Shown here one piece after another: positions 63,154 to 64,000 of a stretch of DNA of 64,000 nucleotides. Origin of the DNA: Synergistaceae bacterium (GTDB lineage Bacteria > Synergistota > Synergistia > Synergistales > Aminobacteriaceae); NCBI GenBank assembly GCA_017470485.1, contig JAFUYQ010000030.1, forward strand, positions 1 through 64,000. Reading direction: 5' to 3'. Both the position numbers and the translations under genes were made by a program. Under the pieces are notes generated by a model, which did no database searches, was not told where the DNA came from, and worked only from the letters and a program-made list of their open reading frames with translations. The first letter of the stretch is position 1; the number at the start of each line of letters is the position of its first letter.

Positions 63154-63154
63154 A

Positions 63155-63505
63155 TTACAATGAAGCCTTTACCTTTGCGACTAAATCACTGAATGCCTTA
63201 GCGTCATTGATGGCCAGTTCGGAGAGCATTTTCCTGTTGAGGTTAATGCCTGATTTCTTGAGGCCGTTCATGAATACGCTGTAGCTCATTCCTTCGGCTC
63301 TTACAGCCGCGCTGATTCTGGTGATCCAGAGTTTGCGGAAGTCTCTCTTTTTGCGCTTTCTGTCGCCGTAAGCGCGTGAGAGTGCTGCCAGATATGCTTC
63401 TCTTGCGCGGCGGTAAACGTTCTTGCGCTGACCCCAGTAACCTTTGGTAATGCTGAATAATTTTCTGCGCTTGTTGTTGCTCTGTGATGCGCCTTTAACT
63501 CTCAT
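63155..63505 (-). CDS. rplT: 50S ribosomal protein L20
   Basis: 116 residues: MRVKGASQSNNKRRKLFSIT, KGYWGQRKNVYRRAREAYLA, YGDRKRKKRDFRKLWITRIS and the usual AAVRAEGMSYSVFMNGLKKS, MLSELAINDAKAFSDLV. The conserved L20 pattern in the normal order rpmI-rplT-pheS. It binds 23S rRNA early in assembly. Confidence 0.98.
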   Translation of the reverse strand: MRVKGASQSNNKRRKLFSITKGYWGQRKNVYRRAREAYLAALSRAYGDRKRKKRDFRKLWITRISAAVRAEGMSYSVFMNGLKKSGINLNRKMLSELAINDAKAFSDLVAKVKASL

Positions 63506-63529
63506 AGTTGTCAGTCCTTTCCGGTGTCA

Positions 63530-63733
63530 TTAGTCGTAGGGCAGGAGATGTCTCATCTGTTCGGTGAGCGTCTCGGTAACGTAGCCGGTTTCCTTGAGCC
63601 TGCGCATACGTGAGGGCTTCTTGTGAACGAGGATATGGGATCTGCTGCATTTCCTGTAGGCGAACTTGCCTGAGGCTGTTTTGAAGAAGCGTTTTTTTGC
63701 GCCTGAATGTGATTTCAATTTCTGCTTGGCCAT
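63530..63733 (-). CDS. rpmI: 50S ribosomal protein L35
   Basis: 67 residues from the ATG at 63733: MAKQKLKSHSGAKKRFFKTA, SGKFAYRKCSRSHILVHKKP, SRMRRLKETGYVTETLTEQM. Typical L35. The longer frame to 63868 runs into infC and is not the start. GGAGAAG lies just upstream of the start. Confidence 0.97.
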   Translation of the reverse strand: MAKQKLKSHSGAKKRFFKTASGKFAYRKCSRSHILVHKKPSRMRRLKETGYVTETLTEQMRHLLPYD

Positions 63734-63741
63734 GATGAAAT

Positions 63742-64000
63742 TTATTCTTCTCCTTTCGGTTTTGCTGCTGGTTTTGACGATGTACTGCCTGTAGCAGGTG
63801 TGAGCATGAGCCTCATGTATCTTCCTTCCATTACGGGCTTGGATTCTGATTTTCCTACGTCCTCGCATTCAGCCATGACTCTGTTGAGGACTTCCTCGCC
63901 GCGCTCAAGGAAAGACATTTCCCTTCCCCTGAAGAAGACTGAGACTTTAACTCTGTGTCCTTTCTCAAGGAATTGTCTTACGGCCTTAGTTTTGAAGTCG
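63742..64000 (-). CDS. infC: Translation initiation factor IF-3, C-terminal part (continues beyond the window)
   Basis: The minus strand reads DFKTKAVRQFLEKGHRVKVS, VFFRGREMSFLERGEEVLNR, VMAECEDVGKSESKPVMEGR, YMRLMLTPAT then a short Lys/Pro-rich tail ending KPKGEE and TAA. IF-3 C-domain signature (KxVRxFLxxGxxVKVxxxFRGRE). First visible gene of the infC-rpmI-rplT-pheST cluster. Confidence 0.95.
   Translation of the reverse strand, partial: DFKTKAVRQFLEKGHRVKVSVFFRGREMSFLERGEEVLNRVMAECEDVGKSESKPVMEGRYMRLMLTPATGSTSSKPAAKPKGEE

Overview
The window joins a chromosomal core segment (from about 39.6 kb to the right end) to an accessory island of about 39 kb (left end to about 39.6 kb). The core carries araA-araD-galM, two sugar ABC transporters, def-fmt, and pheT-pheS-rplT-rpmI-infC on the minus strand. 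Wzx/Wzy-type surface polysaccharide genes, Rbs/Ytf-type sugar importers and radical-SAM chemistry suggest an anaerobic, host- or gut-associated diderm bacterium. A Synergistota member is my best guess, but this rests on gestalt rather than a diagnostic marker, so taxonomic confidence is low. The island (especially 1-6.1 kb) looks more AT-rich than the core.

Layout. 1-6.1 kb: surface polysaccharide operon (5'-truncated wzy, wzx, DegT aminotransferase, GNAT acetyltransferase, glycosyltransferase, acyltransferase) cut on its left by an IS630-type element. At least three of these genes contain runs of 10-11 G; two are currently out of frame because of the run, as expected for phase-variable contingency loci. 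6.1-19.7 kb: nested insertion zone. Two copies of one IS110-like element (6515-8991 and 10027-12765) can be delimited almost to the base because each splits an older transposase gene whose halves can be rejoined. Each copy carries a DEDD/Ser transposase, a translationally coupled small protein, a conserved non-coding block upstream of the transposase (candidate bridge RNA) and a divergent XRE-like HTH gene that lies inside the element. Remnants of the same family, including solo right ends, sit next to polysaccharide genes (acyltransferase 13095, UDP-uronate epimerase 16729, UDP-sugar dehydrogenase 17894).

20-39 kb: a mobile-element module with two AAA-ATPase/PD-(D/E)XK proteins, a PrimPol-like/P4-type helicase protein, four consecutive serine-recombinase proteins and a decayed IS256. 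Many proteins here contain low-complexity Ser/Thr/Ala/Asn/Gly inserts, and the primase gene contains a 15-C run. The island meets the core beside tRNA-Lys and tRNA-Glu.

39.6-64 kb: a 46-residue Cys-containing peptide precedes a radical SAM/SPASM protein (candidate RiPP pair). clpB follows, interrupted by one in-frame TAA. Then come L-arabinose catabolism with a YtfQRT-YjfF-like importer, a second sugar ABC operon on the opposite strand, def-fmt, tRNA-Gly, zapA, and the phenylalanyl-tRNA synthetase/ribosomal protein/IF3 cluster.

All calls come from reading the sequence and from family knowledge; no database search was run.
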